DNA of 64,000 nt from Kutzneria sp. 744 (GTDB lineage Bacteria; Actinomycetota; Actinomycetes; Mycobacteriales; Pseudonocardiaceae). The translations under genes were made by a program, and so were the position numbers. The notes under the pieces were generated by a model. It saw only the letters and a program-made list of their open reading frames with translations. It ran no database searches and had not been told where the DNA came from. Below, in pieces: positions 41,992 through 50,089 of this stretch; the first letter of the stretch is position 1, and every line of letters starts with the position of its first letter. The DNA is taken from assembly GCF_000568255.1 (NCBI RefSeq), contig NZ_KK037166.1, positions 4,007,003 to 4,071,002 of the forward strand, written 5' to 3'.

Positions 41992-43196
41992 GGCAGGCTC
42001 ACAGTCAGAACGGTCGGTCCCCCAACGGGACTGGTCAACGCGAAGGCCCCGTCGTGCGCCTCGACCCGGCGGCGGATGCCCGACAGCCCCGAGCCGTCCT
42101 GCTCGCTGGCCCCGCCGGCGCCGTCGTCGGTCACCTCCACGCACAGCCGATTCTCCTGTCGGCGCAGGGAAATCGTCGCAGCGGTGGCCCGGCTGTGCCG
42201 GGCGACGTTGGTCAAGGCCTCGGCCACCACGAAGTACGCGGTCGCCTCCACGGAAACGGCGCAGCGGTCGGCCACATCGGCGTCGAGGCGACAGGTCACC
42301 GGGCAGGCGGCGGCCAACGACGTGAGGGCGTCGGGCAGGCTCCGGTCGGCCAGCACCGGCGGCAGGATGCTGCGCACGACCCCGCGCAACTCGGCCAGCG
42401 CCTGCTCGGCGGCGTCCTGCGCGCGGTCGAGAATCTCCTTGCTGACCAGCGGATCCCGATCCAACGCGCGCTGCGCGGCACCGATCAGCACGGTCACGGC
42501 GACCAGCCGGTTCTGGGTGCCGTCGTGCAGCGACCGCTCGATCCGCCTCAGCTCGGCGGCATGGGCGTCCAACGCCGCCGCGCGGGTGGCCGTCAGCTGG
42601 GCCACGCGTAGGGCCAGGTCGGCGCCACGATCCGGCGAGAGCAGGCGGATCCCCGGCCATGCCTGCAACCACGCCATCGGCGGCAGCACCACGATCGTGA
42701 TCACCAGCGCCGCGAGCCCGATCAGGCACACCAGGAACGCGCCGGACCAGTCGGTGGCGGGAAAGAATCCCTGCGCCGGCATGGCCGCGGACGGCGGGAC
42801 CAGCTGCCACCACAGCGGGAAAGAGGCGTCATGGAGGACGTCGATCGGCAGCGTCAACGCGGTGGCCCCGAGCAGAAAGCCGAGGGAGGCGTGGCAGAGC
42901 AGCCAGCCTAGCTCCCGGCGCAGGGCCGGATCCCGCAGTCCCCGCACCGGCCCCGGGCCGATGATCTCCGGCCCCCAGCGGGACAGCCGGGCGCGCTCCC
43001 GGTCGGCCACCGCCCGCACCATGCGCAGCGCGGTCGGCAGCAGCAGGAACCCGACCCCGACCAGGCACAATGCGACGGTCACGAGCAGCCACGCCAGCAC
43101 CGCCACCGCGAACAGGGCCGTGCCGAGGCCGCCGGCGAGGTGTTCGAGCGCGTCCAGCACGGCACGGGCCCGGCCGACCACGTATCGGGTGGACAT
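41979..43196 (-). CDS. NarL-type sensor histidine kinase
   Basis: A 405-residue membrane kinase: four predicted spans (for example LFAVAVLAWLLVTVALCLVG and FLVCLIGLAALVITIVVLPP), a HisKA_3 domain with the phosphoacceptor in RRIERSLHDGTQNRL, and an ATPase domain with the N-box EALTNVARHSRA and the G-box DDGAGGASEQDGSGLSGI. The short extracellular loops suggest it senses the membrane or envelope. The ATG at 43196 is the start and the gene is coupled to the response regulator. Confidence 0.92.
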   Translation of the reverse strand: MSTRYVVGRARAVLDALEHLAGGLGTALFAVAVLAWLLVTVALCLVGVGFLLLPTALRMVRAVADRERARLSRWGPEIIGPGPVRGLRDPALRRELGWLLCHASLGFLLGATALTLPIDVLHDASFPLWWQLVPPSAAMPAQGFFPATDWSGAFLVCLIGLAALVITIVVLPPMAWLQAWPGIRLLSPDRGADLALRVAQLTATRAAALDAHAAELRRIERSLHDGTQNRLVAVTVLIGAAQRALDRDPLVSKEILDRAQDAAEQALAELRGVVRSILPPVLADRSLPDALTSLAAACPVTCRLDADVADRCAVSVEATAYFVVAEALTNVARHSRATAATISLRRQENRLCVEVTDDGAGGASEQDGSGLSGIRRRVEAHDGAFALTSPVGGPTVLTVSLPCGL

Positions 43197-43248
43197 GCCC
43201 CGGACCCTAGCCACCCGCGCGGGCCGCAGCCACGCCGAGCACCCATAA

Positions 43249-43264
43249 GTACAGCCTGCTGTAC
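43249..43264. promoter_or_regulatory. Palindrome GTACAGCCTGCTGTAC, copy 2
   Basis: Identical to the 16-base palindrome at 40431. It lies 53 bases upstream of the kinase start and 59 bases upstream of the small membrane protein on the other strand, so it could control both. The distance to the rightward gene (59 bases to the ATG) equals the distance at the CPBP gene to within a base. Confidence 0.7.
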
Positions 43265-43322
43265 CGCCGATTCTCCCGCCCGCTGGATCGTGCGTGGGGA
43301 CGCCGATTCCTAGAGTCTTGGC

Positions 43323-43496
43323 ATGACCAAAACCCGCCCCGTCCTCTGGGTCCTGCTGGCCGTCAGCGCCGTCGCCAACGTCGTGACGTCCGCTTCCGGC
43401 CAGAATGTCCTGCTCGGTATCGGTTTCGGGCTGGTGACGCTGGCCTTCGCCGCCGCCCTGGTGGCCGACCACTACCGACGTCGCCGCCAGGGCTGA
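43323..43496 (+). CDS. Small two-span membrane protein
   Basis: A 57-residue protein: a short basic N-terminus (MTKTRP), two hydrophobic segments (VLWVLLAVSAVANVVTS and VLLGIGFGLVTLAFAAALVA) and a basic tail (DHYRRRRQG). Codon usage is normal, with G or C in most third positions. It starts the same distance from its palindrome as the CPBP gene does from its copy, so it is a probable member of the same two-component regulon. Function is unknown. It may be a regulator or target of the protease or kinase. Confidence 0.72.
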   Translation: MTKTRPVLWVLLAVSAVANVVTSASGQNVLLGIGFGLVTLAFAAALVADHYRRRRQG

Positions 43497-43632
43497 CGCC
43501 CGGCCGCCCTGACCCGCCGGACCCCGCCCCGCCAGCCCGCCCCGCCGCCTTGTCACACCCCACGCCCGACCAGCCCCGGGGCCCGGCCCGTCAGCCGGTT
43601 GACGCGCCCTGCCCGCCCTCGTACATTCCCCC

Positions 43633-43646
43633 TGTAAACGTTTTCA
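43633..43646. promoter_or_regulatory. LacI/cre-type operator in front of the sugar-dehydrogenase gene
   Basis: TGTAAACGTTTTCA matches the LacI-family/cre consensus TGWAARCGYTWWCA at every position. It lies about 40 bases before the GTG at 43684. No lacI gene is adjacent, so the regulator must be encoded elsewhere. Confidence 0.6.
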
Positions 43647-43683
43647 CACCGCCGCCGCGCCAGACATCCGATGCGAGTGGAAG

Positions 43684-45798
43684 GTGCGGGCTGTGGCCAG
43701 AACGAGCCTAGCCAGACTTGTCGCCGGCGCGTGGCGGTCTTCGCCGTCATCGCCGGGACCGCGGGTCCGGCCTCGGCGGCGGACACGTTGCTGTCGCAGG
43801 GTAAAACCCGTCGTCGCCAGTTCCTCCGGGGGCTGCTGCCAGCCCGCGAACGCGGTCGACGGCAACACCACCACCCGGTGGGCCAGCGCGGCGAACGTCG
43901 ACCCGTCGTGGATCTACGTCGACCTCGGCGCGACCTACGCCGTCAACCGGGTCCAGCTGACCTGGGACGCCTCGTGCGCCAAGGCGTACCGGATCGAGGT
44001 CTCCCCCGACACGACCAACTGGACGGCGATCTACACCACCACGTCCGGCAAGGGCGGCGTCGAGAACCTCACCGGCCTGTCCGGGACCGGCCGCTACGTC
44101 CGGGTCTACGGCACAGCGCGCTGTAGAACCGATGCCAGCAAGGGCTATTCGCTCGACGAGTTCCAGGTCTACGGCGCGGGCGGCGACACCGTTCCCCCAA
44201 CCCCGCCCGGCGCACCGACCCTGGTGAGCAGCACCCCGACCAGCGCCGCCATCCAGTGGCCGGCCTCGACCGACAACGTGGCCGTCGCCGGCTACGACAT
44301 CTACCACGACGGCCAGCTGTGCGCGCAGGTCACCGGTACGACCGGGACCTGCGACGGCCTGAGCCCCAGCACCACCTACGGCTTCTACGTCAACGCCCGC
44401 GACAGCGCCGGCAACGTCTCGCAGCCCAGCCCCACGCTGTCGGTCACCACGCAGCCGTCGGACGACCACATGCCGCCGACCGCGCCGACCAACGTGCACA
44501 CCACGAGCGTCACCAGCACGAGCATCGGCCTGGCCTGGACCGCTTCCACGGACAACGTCGGCGTCACCGGCTACACGGTCTACAACGTCGTCAACGGTTC
44601 GCCGGTGGCGATCGGATCCTCCAGCGGCGCAACGCCCAGCGCGCAGCTGAGCGCCCTGACGCCGAACACGGCCTACCACCTCCAGGTCACCGCGTCCGAC
44701 GGCAACAAGAACGCCAGCCCGCCCTCGGCCACCCTGGACGTGACGACGACGAGCGGCTCCTGCACCCAACCGATCTGCACCGTCACCCAGGTCGGGGCCA
44801 GCGACGACGTGGTGTGGGGCTTCGTCACGCTGCCGGACGGCACGATCCTGTTCAACGAGCGGGACGTGCACGACATCGTGCACCTGAACCCCAAGACCGG
44901 GGCCAAGAAGGTCATCGGCACCGTGCCCAACGTGCAGAGCACCGACGGCGAGGGCGGCCTGACCGGCCTGGAGATCAACCCGGCCAGCTTCGGCAGCGAC
45001 CACTGGCTCTACATCATGCACACTTCCCCGTCCGACAACCGGATCGTGCGCATCAAGTACGACCCGAGCGCCGACGCGCTGCAGACCTCGACCGAGCAGA
45101 TCCTGGTCTCCGGCATCGCGCGCAACAAGTTCCACAACGGCGGCCGGTTGCGCTTCAGCCCCGACGGCAAGTACCTCTACGCTGGCACCGGCGACGCCCA
45201 GAACGGCGACAACGCGCAGAACACCAGCAGCCTCAACGGAAAGGTGCTGCGGATCAGCCCGGACGGCAGCATCCCGGCCGACAATCCCTTCCACAACGCC
45301 GTGTGGAGCTACGGGCACCGCAACGTGCAGGGGCTGGCCTTCGACTCCCAGGGACGCCTGTGGGAGCAGGAGTTCGGCAACAGCATCATGGACGAGACCA
45401 ACCTGATCGTGAAGGGCGGCAACTACGGCTGGCCCTCGTGCGAGGGAACGTCCGGCAGCTGCGGCAATGCCGGCTACCTCAAGCCCAAGCACACCTATCC
45501 CGTGGCTCAGGGCTCGTGCAGCGGCATCACCATCGTCCGTGACGTGCTCTACGTCGCCTGCGAGCGCGGCACCCGCCTCTACCGCGAGGTGATCAGCGGC
45601 GACAGCCTGACCAACGTGCAGGTGTTCTTCGACGGCACCTACGGCCGGCTGCGCACCGTCGAGCCCGCGCCCGACGGCGGCATCTGGCTGACCACGTCCA
45701 ACAACGGGGACAAGGACAGCACCCCGCACAACAGCAACGACCAGATCTTCCACGTGTCACTGGCGCCGCCTTCGGCGTCGCGGCTCGGCCCCTTCTAA
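43684..45798 (+). CDS. Discoidin-FN3-FN3-PQQ-type sugar dehydrogenase, secreted (signal region scrambled)
   Basis: A 704-codon frame. Domain order is an F5/8-type discoidin carbohydrate-binding module (~45-170), two fibronectin type III repeats (~175-265 and ~268-360), then a glucose/sorbosone dehydrogenase beta-propeller (~370-700) with DGEGGLTGLEINP, HNGGRLRFSPDGKYLYAGTG and YGHRNVQGLAFD. Codons ~17-40 read as an Arg/Pro-rich string. The frame next to them encodes a good signal peptide (VAVFAVIAGTAGPASAA). One missing base near 43731 and one extra A in 43803-43806 explain this. Without correction the protein would lack its export signal. It probably oxidises extracellular sugars. Confidence 0.85.
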   Translation: MRAVARTSLARLVAGAWRSSPSSPGPRVRPRRRTRCCRRVKPVVASSSGGCCQPANAVDGNTTTRWASAANVDPSWIYVDLGATYAVNRVQLTWDASCAKAYRIEVSPDTTNWTAIYTTTSGKGGVENLTGLSGTGRYVRVYGTARCRTDASKGYSLDEFQVYGAGGDTVPPTPPGAPTLVSSTPTSAAIQWPASTDNVAVAGYDIYHDGQLCAQVTGTTGTCDGLSPSTTYGFYVNARDSAGNVSQPSPTLSVTTQPSDDHMPPTAPTNVHTTSVTSTSIGLAWTASTDNVGVTGYTVYNVVNGSPVAIGSSSGATPSAQLSALTPNTAYHLQVTASDGNKNASPPSATLDVTTTSGSCTQPICTVTQVGASDDVVWGFVTLPDGTILFNERDVHDIVHLNPKTGAKKVIGTVPNVQSTDGEGGLTGLEINPASFGSDHWLYIMHTSPSDNRIVRIKYDPSADALQTSTEQILVSGIARNKFHNGGRLRFSPDGKYLYAGTGDAQNGDNAQNTSSLNGKVLRISPDGSIPADNPFHNAVWSYGHRNVQGLAFDSQGRLWEQEFGNSIMDETNLIVKGGNYGWPSCEGTSGSCGNAGYLKPKHTYPVAQGSCSGITIVRDVLYVACERGTRLYREVISGDSLTNVQVFFDGTYGRLRTVEPAPDGGIWLTTSNNGDKDSTPHNSNDQIFHVSLAPPSASRLGPF

Positions 45799-45813
45799 GC
45801 CACTGCCTCGCCC

Positions 45814-45942
45814 TTGCCGGATTTCGCCCGCCGCATCAGCTCGTGTGGATGCGCACGTTTGGTGGCGGCGGTCGAAATCCGGCAACCAGGCGAAGCAGCG
45901 GCGGGGCCGAGCGGTCACGAGCCGGCTTTCGGCCCCGCTGCT
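45814..45942. repeat. Two adjacent inverted repeats
   Basis: TTGCCGGATTTCG (45814-45826) is repeated inverted at 45873-45885 with a 46-base loop. Then AGCAGCGGCGGGGCCGA (45894-45910) pairs with TCGGCCCCGCTGCT (45929-45942) with a three-base bulge. They lie just after the dehydrogenase stop and before the MFS start, so they may act as terminator and as a structure in the MFS promoter. Confidence 0.55.
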
Positions 45943-45955
45943 AGATTCACGTGCA

Positions 45956-47125
45956 ATGCTCACCCGTCGCCTTACCACGGTGCTGGCCGCCACTTGTGCG
46001 GTCGCCTCCTCGAACATCTACCTGATCCAGCCGGTGCTCGGGCAGGTGGCCGCCGACCTGCGGATCGGCGAGGGCACGGCCGGCATCGTACCGACGGCCA
46101 CGCAGCTCGGCTACGCGGCGGGCATCCTGCTGCTGGTGCCGCTGGGCGACATCCGCGACCGGCGGCCGCTGATCCTGACGCTGATGGCGGCGACGACGCT
46201 GGCACTGGCCGGGGCGGCGCTGGCACCGTCGGTCGGTTGGCTGGCGGCGGCCGGGTTCGCGATCGGCCTGCTGACGCCGATTCCGCAGCTGGTGCTGCCG
46301 CTGGGGGTGGCGCTGGCCGGCGGCGAACGCAGTGGTCACGTCGTCGGCATCCTCCAGGGCGGCCTGCTGGTCGGGCTGCTGGCGTCCCGGGCCTACGCCG
46401 GCGCGATCGGGCAATTGCTGGGCTGGCGGGCCATCTACTGGTGTTCGGTGGGCATGATGGTGATCGTCAGCCTCGTGCTGGTCATGATGTTGCCCAGCGC
46501 GCCGGCGCGGTCGTCCATGAGCTACCCGGCGGTGCTACGGTCGCTGCCGAGGCTGTTGCTGGGCAACAGGATCGTGCTCGGGGTGTGCGCGGCCGGCGTG
46601 GTCGTCGGGGTCGCCTTCGGCACGTTCTGGAACACGTTGTCCTTCGTGCTGCTGCACGATTTCGGCCTCGGGCCGGCGATCGTCGGCCTGTTCGGGCTGG
46701 TCGCCGCGGCCAGCGCGTTGACGTCACCGGTGGCCGGCCGGCTCACCGACCGCTTCGGGCCTCGGCTCGGCCAGTTCACGTTGGTGGGCCTGGTGTTGCT
46801 GGCCTGGGTCGCGCTGTCCATCGGGCAGGAGTGGATCGGCTGGTTCGTGATCGGCACGGTGCTGCTGGACGTCGGCGTGTGGGGCAACCAGGTGGTGAAC
46901 CAGGCCGTTCTGTTCGGTTTGGACAGTGCGCACCACAACCGGTTGAACACCTTGTACTTCTTCACCCGGTTCCTCGGCATCGCCGCCGGATCCGCGTTCG
47001 GGGCCCAGCTCTGGGACGCGTGGGGCTGGTACGCGGTGGCGGCCCTCGGACTGACGGCCTCGCTCATCGGCCTGCCGGCCGCCGTGCTGGCAGCGCCGAA
47101 GTCACAGCGCCAGCACGCGGGATAG
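45956..47125 (+). CDS. MFS transporter
   Basis: A 389-residue, twelve-span major facilitator. The loop 2-3 motif is present as PLGDIRDRRPLIL, and GRLTDRFGPRLGQ repeats it in the second half. SSNIYLIQPVLGQVAADL at span 1 matches the YwfA/YbcL branch of putative arabinose or drug efflux carriers. A TAGATT box lies nine bases before the ATG and no ribosome binding site is seen, so it is probably leaderless. It converges on menC with a 24-base overlap. The substrate is unknown. Confidence 0.88.
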   Translation: MLTRRLTTVLAATCAVASSNIYLIQPVLGQVAADLRIGEGTAGIVPTATQLGYAAGILLLVPLGDIRDRRPLILTLMAATTLALAGAALAPSVGWLAAAGFAIGLLTPIPQLVLPLGVALAGGERSGHVVGILQGGLLVGLLASRAYAGAIGQLLGWRAIYWCSVGMMVIVSLVLVMMLPSAPARSSMSYPAVLRSLPRLLLGNRIVLGVCAAGVVVGVAFGTFWNTLSFVLLHDFGLGPAIVGLFGLVAAASALTSPVAGRLTDRFGPRLGQFTLVGLVLLAWVALSIGQEWIGWFVIGTVLLDVGVWGNQVVNQAVLFGLDSAHHNRLNTLYFFTRFLGIAAGSAFGAQLWDAWGWYAVAALGLTASLIGLPAAVLAAPKSQRQHAG

Positions 47126-48058
47126 CCGCTCCTGCCACCACTTCAGCCTGTCGCCGGTCAACGCGAACTCCTCCAACAGCTCGGGATCCGGCGTCGGCGC
47201 CTGCGTCGTCACCGGCAGGAATCCGTCCACGACCTGGAAGGAATCCCGCACGAGGTCGCCCGTGAGCAGGGACAACGTTCCCAGCCCGCAAGCGAAATCC
47301 AGCTCCGGCAGCGCACCGGCCAGGGCCAGCTGCGCGGCCAGGCCGACGCTCGTCTCCAACGCCGAGGACACCACCACCGGCAGGCCGGCCGCCTCGGCCA
47401 CCCGCATCGACCGCCGCACCCCGCCCAGCGGCGTGCACTTGATCACCGCCACGTCGGCCGCCCCGGCCACCGCCACCTTCAGCGGATCCTCGGCCCGGCG
47501 GATCGACTCGTCGGCCGCGATGCGCACGTCCACCTTGCGCCGCACCGCCGCCAGCTCCTCGATCGTGCGGCACGGCTGCTCCACGTACTCCAGCCCGCCG
47601 GCCGCCCGCTCCAGCCGGCGGATGTGCGCGACGGCGGTGTCCACGTCCCACACCGCGTTGGCGTCGATGCGAATGCTCCCGGCGGGCCCGAGGGCGTCGC
47701 GGACCGCCGCCAGCCGCTCGATGTCCTCGCCCAGCGACGCCGGGTGGTCGGCCACCTTCACCTTGGCCGTGCCGCACCCCGACTCCGCCACGATCTCGTA
47801 CGCGCGAGCCGGCTCCACCACCGGCACCGTGCAGTTGATCGGGATCCGGTCCCGCACCGGCGCCGGCCAGCCCTCGGTGCACTGCTCCACCGCCGTGGCC
47901 AACCAGGTCGCGGCCACGGCGTCGTCGTAGTCGTCGAACGGGCAGAACTCGCCCCAGCCGTTCGGGCCGCGCAGCACCGCGCCTTCCCGCACGGTGATGC
48001 CCCGGAACCGGGTCGTCATCGGGATGGCGAAAAACCGCACGTCGTCGAAGGCAGGCAC
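47102..48058 (-). CDS. menC: o-Succinylbenzoate synthase (enolase superfamily)
   Basis: A 318-residue enolase-superfamily enzyme of the actinobacterial MenC type. The catalytic set is visible: the first Lys in GTAKVKVAD, the metal-binding Asp in IRIDANAVWD, Glu in LEYVEQP, Asp in IAADESIRR, and the second Lys in VAVIKCTPLGG. It dehydrates SHCHC to o-succinylbenzoate in menaquinone synthesis. Other men genes are not nearby, so a promiscuous N-acylamino-acid racemase role is possible, but length and motifs favour MenC. Confidence 0.88.
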   Translation of the reverse strand: MPAFDDVRFFAIPMTTRFRGITVREGAVLRGPNGWGEFCPFDDYDDAVAATWLATAVEQCTEGWPAPVRDRIPINCTVPVVEPARAYEIVAESGCGTAKVKVADHPASLGEDIERLAAVRDALGPAGSIRIDANAVWDVDTAVAHIRRLERAAGGLEYVEQPCRTIEELAAVRRKVDVRIAADESIRRAEDPLKVAVAGAADVAVIKCTPLGGVRRSMRVAEAAGLPVVVSSALETSVGLAAQLALAGALPELDFACGLGTLSLLTGDLVRDSFQVVDGFLPVTTQAPTPDPELLEEFALTGDRLKWWQERLSRVLAL

Positions 48059-48074
48059 GGTGCCACCCTAGATC

Positions 48075-48235
48075 CCCCATGATGAAAACCCGTGACAAAA
48101 GTCGTACACCAACTGCTGGCATTTCTCGTCGCCTAATCCCTCCAATGTGAAGTACCTGTTACACCACAGGCCTGCTGTTATTGTTTATGTGGAGTCTAGC
48201 TTGGGTGATCAGAGCACCTTACCCTAGGCATAACG
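48075..48235. other. Low-G+C island D, intergenic
   Basis: About 160 bases with 29 G/C of 60 in the row 48121-48180, between menC and a damaged secreted-peptide gene. No gene is visible. It contains GTGAAGTACCT (48147-48157), identical to the left part of the MarR operator at 38163. It also shares short blocks with island A (GAAAACCCGT, then ACTGCTG 18 bases later in both) and with island C (AGCTT plus GTGATCAG). Confidence 0.5.
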
Positions 48236-48273
48236 GCACCCGGTCCGGGCCGGTTCTCGGCAGCGGGTCCCGC

Positions 48274-48481
48274 TCAGAGCCCGATCCCGATCCCGATGCC
48301 GATCCCGAGCCCGCCGATGCCGTCGTTCCAGCCCCACCAGTCGTCGTCGCACTGGTAGTGGTGGTGCTGCGTCCAGCAGTCGCCGTCGCCGGGGTGGTCG
48401 ACGGGGGGCGGCCGAGGCCGGCGCGGCGGCCAGGGCGACCATCGCGAACAGACTGGCGCCGAGCAAGGCGATGCGCTTCAT
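48274..48481 (-). pseudogene. Small secreted acidic/His-rich protein, frameshifted in a G6 tract
   Basis: The ATG at 48481 has AGGAGG upstream and begins a signal peptide (KRIALLGASLFAMVALAAA, cleaved after ASA). The frame then turns into Arg-rich nonsense. If one base is removed from the six-G run at 48403-48408, the product continues as GDGDCWTQHHHYQCDDDWWG and ends in a Gly-Ile repeat tail before TGA at 48274. That form is credible as a ~68-residue secreted protein with two Cys and a His/Asp cluster able to bind metal. It is either a real frameshift or a homopolymer sequencing error. Confidence 0.65.
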
Positions 48482-48728
48482 GTCTCCTCCTGGATGTCGA
48501 TCCGCCTCTGTCAGAACAGGCGTTGCCGTCAAGCGACACGCCGAACCCTCCGCGACACGATGGTGTGAAAACGGAGGCCCGAGCATCAATCATGTTTGCC
48601 GGCCGTTCGACCGCGCGGCCAGCCCTTCGGCCGGCGATGGCGTCGACATCACGACGGACGGTGTCGGACGACAACCGGAATGGGTGTCCGCCGGATTCCG
48701 CGAAAAGGGCCCGTCCTATGATCAACCG

Positions 48729-49394
48729 GTGACCGCATACACCGATTTCGACCCGTTCCAGGACATGGACGTGGAGTCGCTCCCCGAGCGGCAGGTGAAG
48801 ATCCTGGCCACGATCAAGGAGTGGGTGGTCGAGTACGGCTATGCGCCGAGCACGCGCGAGATCGCGGACCGCGTCGGCCTGAAGTCCAACTCTTCGGTCT
48901 CCAAGCACCTCGCCGCCCTTGAGGAAAAGGGCTACCTGCGGCGCAGCGCCTCGGTGTCGCGCCCGATCGACGTGCGGGACTTCCTGCGCGGCAACGGCCG
49001 CAGCCGCGAGCACGGCGACGGCGCCGTCAGCGTTCCCGTGGTCGGCGACATCGCCGCCGGTATTCCCATCACGGCCGAGGAACACGTCGACGACATTCTG
49101 ACCCTGCCTCGGGAACTGACCGGCCGCGGCACGGTATTCGGCCTGCGGGTCCGCGGCGACTCGATGGTCGACGCCGCGATCTGCGACGGCGACATCGTCG
49201 TCATCCGCAAGCAGCAGGAGGCCCATTCGGGGCAGATCGTGGCCGCCATGATCGACGGTGAAGCCACGGTGAAGGTTTACCGGAAGCAAAACGGGCACGT
49301 GTATCTGGAACCGCGGAATCCGGCCTACAGCGTGATCGACGGCGACCGCGCGGAAGTGCTCGGCGTGGTGGCGACGGTGCTGCGCTCCGTTTAG
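48729..49394 (+). CDS. lexA: LexA-type repressor (probable paralogue)
   Basis: A 221-residue LexA protein: N-terminal winged helix (LPERQVKILATIKEWVVEYG, STREIADRVGLKSNSSVSKHL), the autocleavage Ala-Gly in VVGDIAAGIP, catalytic Ser in RVRGDSMVDAA and Lys in GEATVKVYRK. All are intact, so it should self-cleave on RecA activation. It is more divergent and shorter at the N-terminus than the usual Pseudonocardiales LexA, so it may be a second copy with its own regulon. The GTG at 48729 is chosen. The longer frame has no domain. No perfect SOS box is seen upstream. Confidence 0.88.
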   Translation: MTAYTDFDPFQDMDVESLPERQVKILATIKEWVVEYGYAPSTREIADRVGLKSNSSVSKHLAALEEKGYLRRSASVSRPIDVRDFLRGNGRSREHGDGAVSVPVVGDIAAGIPITAEEHVDDILTLPRELTGRGTVFGLRVRGDSMVDAAICDGDIVVIRKQQEAHSGQIVAAMIDGEATVKVYRKQNGHVYLEPRNPAYSVIDGDRAEVLGVVATVLRSV

Positions 49395-50089
49395 CGGCCG
49401 GGCCCCTGGCCGTAATCGAGCAGGGCGCCCTGATCGTCGAACGCCGACAGCTGCACCACGCTGGCCTGCGTGATGCCCTCGGCGTCGTACTTGGGCAGCG
49501 CCCAGAACATGGTGACGTTCAGCTCGGGCACCCGCTGTCCGTCCACCGGCAGCGGGGTGCCCGCGTACACGGACTTGAAATGCTGCACCGGCCCGACGAA
49601 AAAGCCGAACAGCGGCACATAGCTGCCCGGGTGGCCGGTGGTGACGCTGTGGAATCCGTTGCCGGCGAGATCGGCGTCGACGGTGAGCGTGGGCGTGAGC
49701 TTGCCGTCGGCCGCCTTGTGGGCCAGGACCAGCTGGTACTTGGCGGATCCGGTGGCGTCGCGGACGTGCGCGAAGAACAACACCGCGCGGCCTTCGGCGT
49801 CCGCGATGCCCGTGTCGACCACCGTGCCCATCGGCACCACATCGGTGGTCACGGTGTGCGGTGCGGACACGGTGACGGTGTTGTGGTCCTGGGCATCCCG
49901 GAAGATCTGGACACCGAGCACGCTGCCGGCCACGGCCATGAACGCCACGATCATGGCGGCCCCGGTCAGCAGGCGCCGGCGGGCCCGGCGGCGACCGCCG
50001 ATCCGCATCACCCGCGCCACGTCGACGGGGGCGAAGCACTGGTCCGGCGGCTCGGCCATGGCCTCCCGGAGGCGGTCGACGTCGTTCAT
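49391..50089 (-). CDS. Single-span protein coupled to a SigE-family sigma factor (anti-sigma candidate)
   Basis: A 232-residue protein: cytosolic N-terminus of about 40 residues, one span (LLTGAAMIVAFMAVAGSVLG), then an extracytoplasmic domain rich in beta strands. The ATG at 50089 overlaps the sigma-factor stop as ATGA. The position and topology suggest an anti-sigma or sensor partner, but the N-terminus lacks a HxxxCxxC zinc-binding anti-sigma motif. It overlaps lexA by four bases at the 3' ends. Confidence 0.75.
   Translation of the reverse strand: MNDVDRLREAMAEPPDQCFAPVDVARVMRIGGRRRARRRLLTGAAMIVAFMAVAGSVLGVQIFRDAQDHNTVTVSAPHTVTTDVVPMGTVVDTGIADAEGRAVLFFAHVRDATGSAKYQLVLAHKAADGKLTPTLTVDADLAGNGFHSVTTGHPGSYVPLFGFFVGPVQHFKSVYAGTPLPVDGQRVPELNVTMFWALPKYDAEGITQASVVQLSAFDDQGALLDYGQGPGR

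Noticed and set aside
48514-48525. SOS-box-like GAACAGGCGTTG upstream of lexA
   Set aside because: One half-site deviates (GTTG for GTTC) and the extended CGAAC...GTTCG consensus is not met, so I do not call it.
48471-48728. N-terminal extension of the LexA frame
   Set aside because: The extra 86 codons overlap the opposite-strand signal peptide gene and promoter. LexA begins with its usual short leader at 48729.
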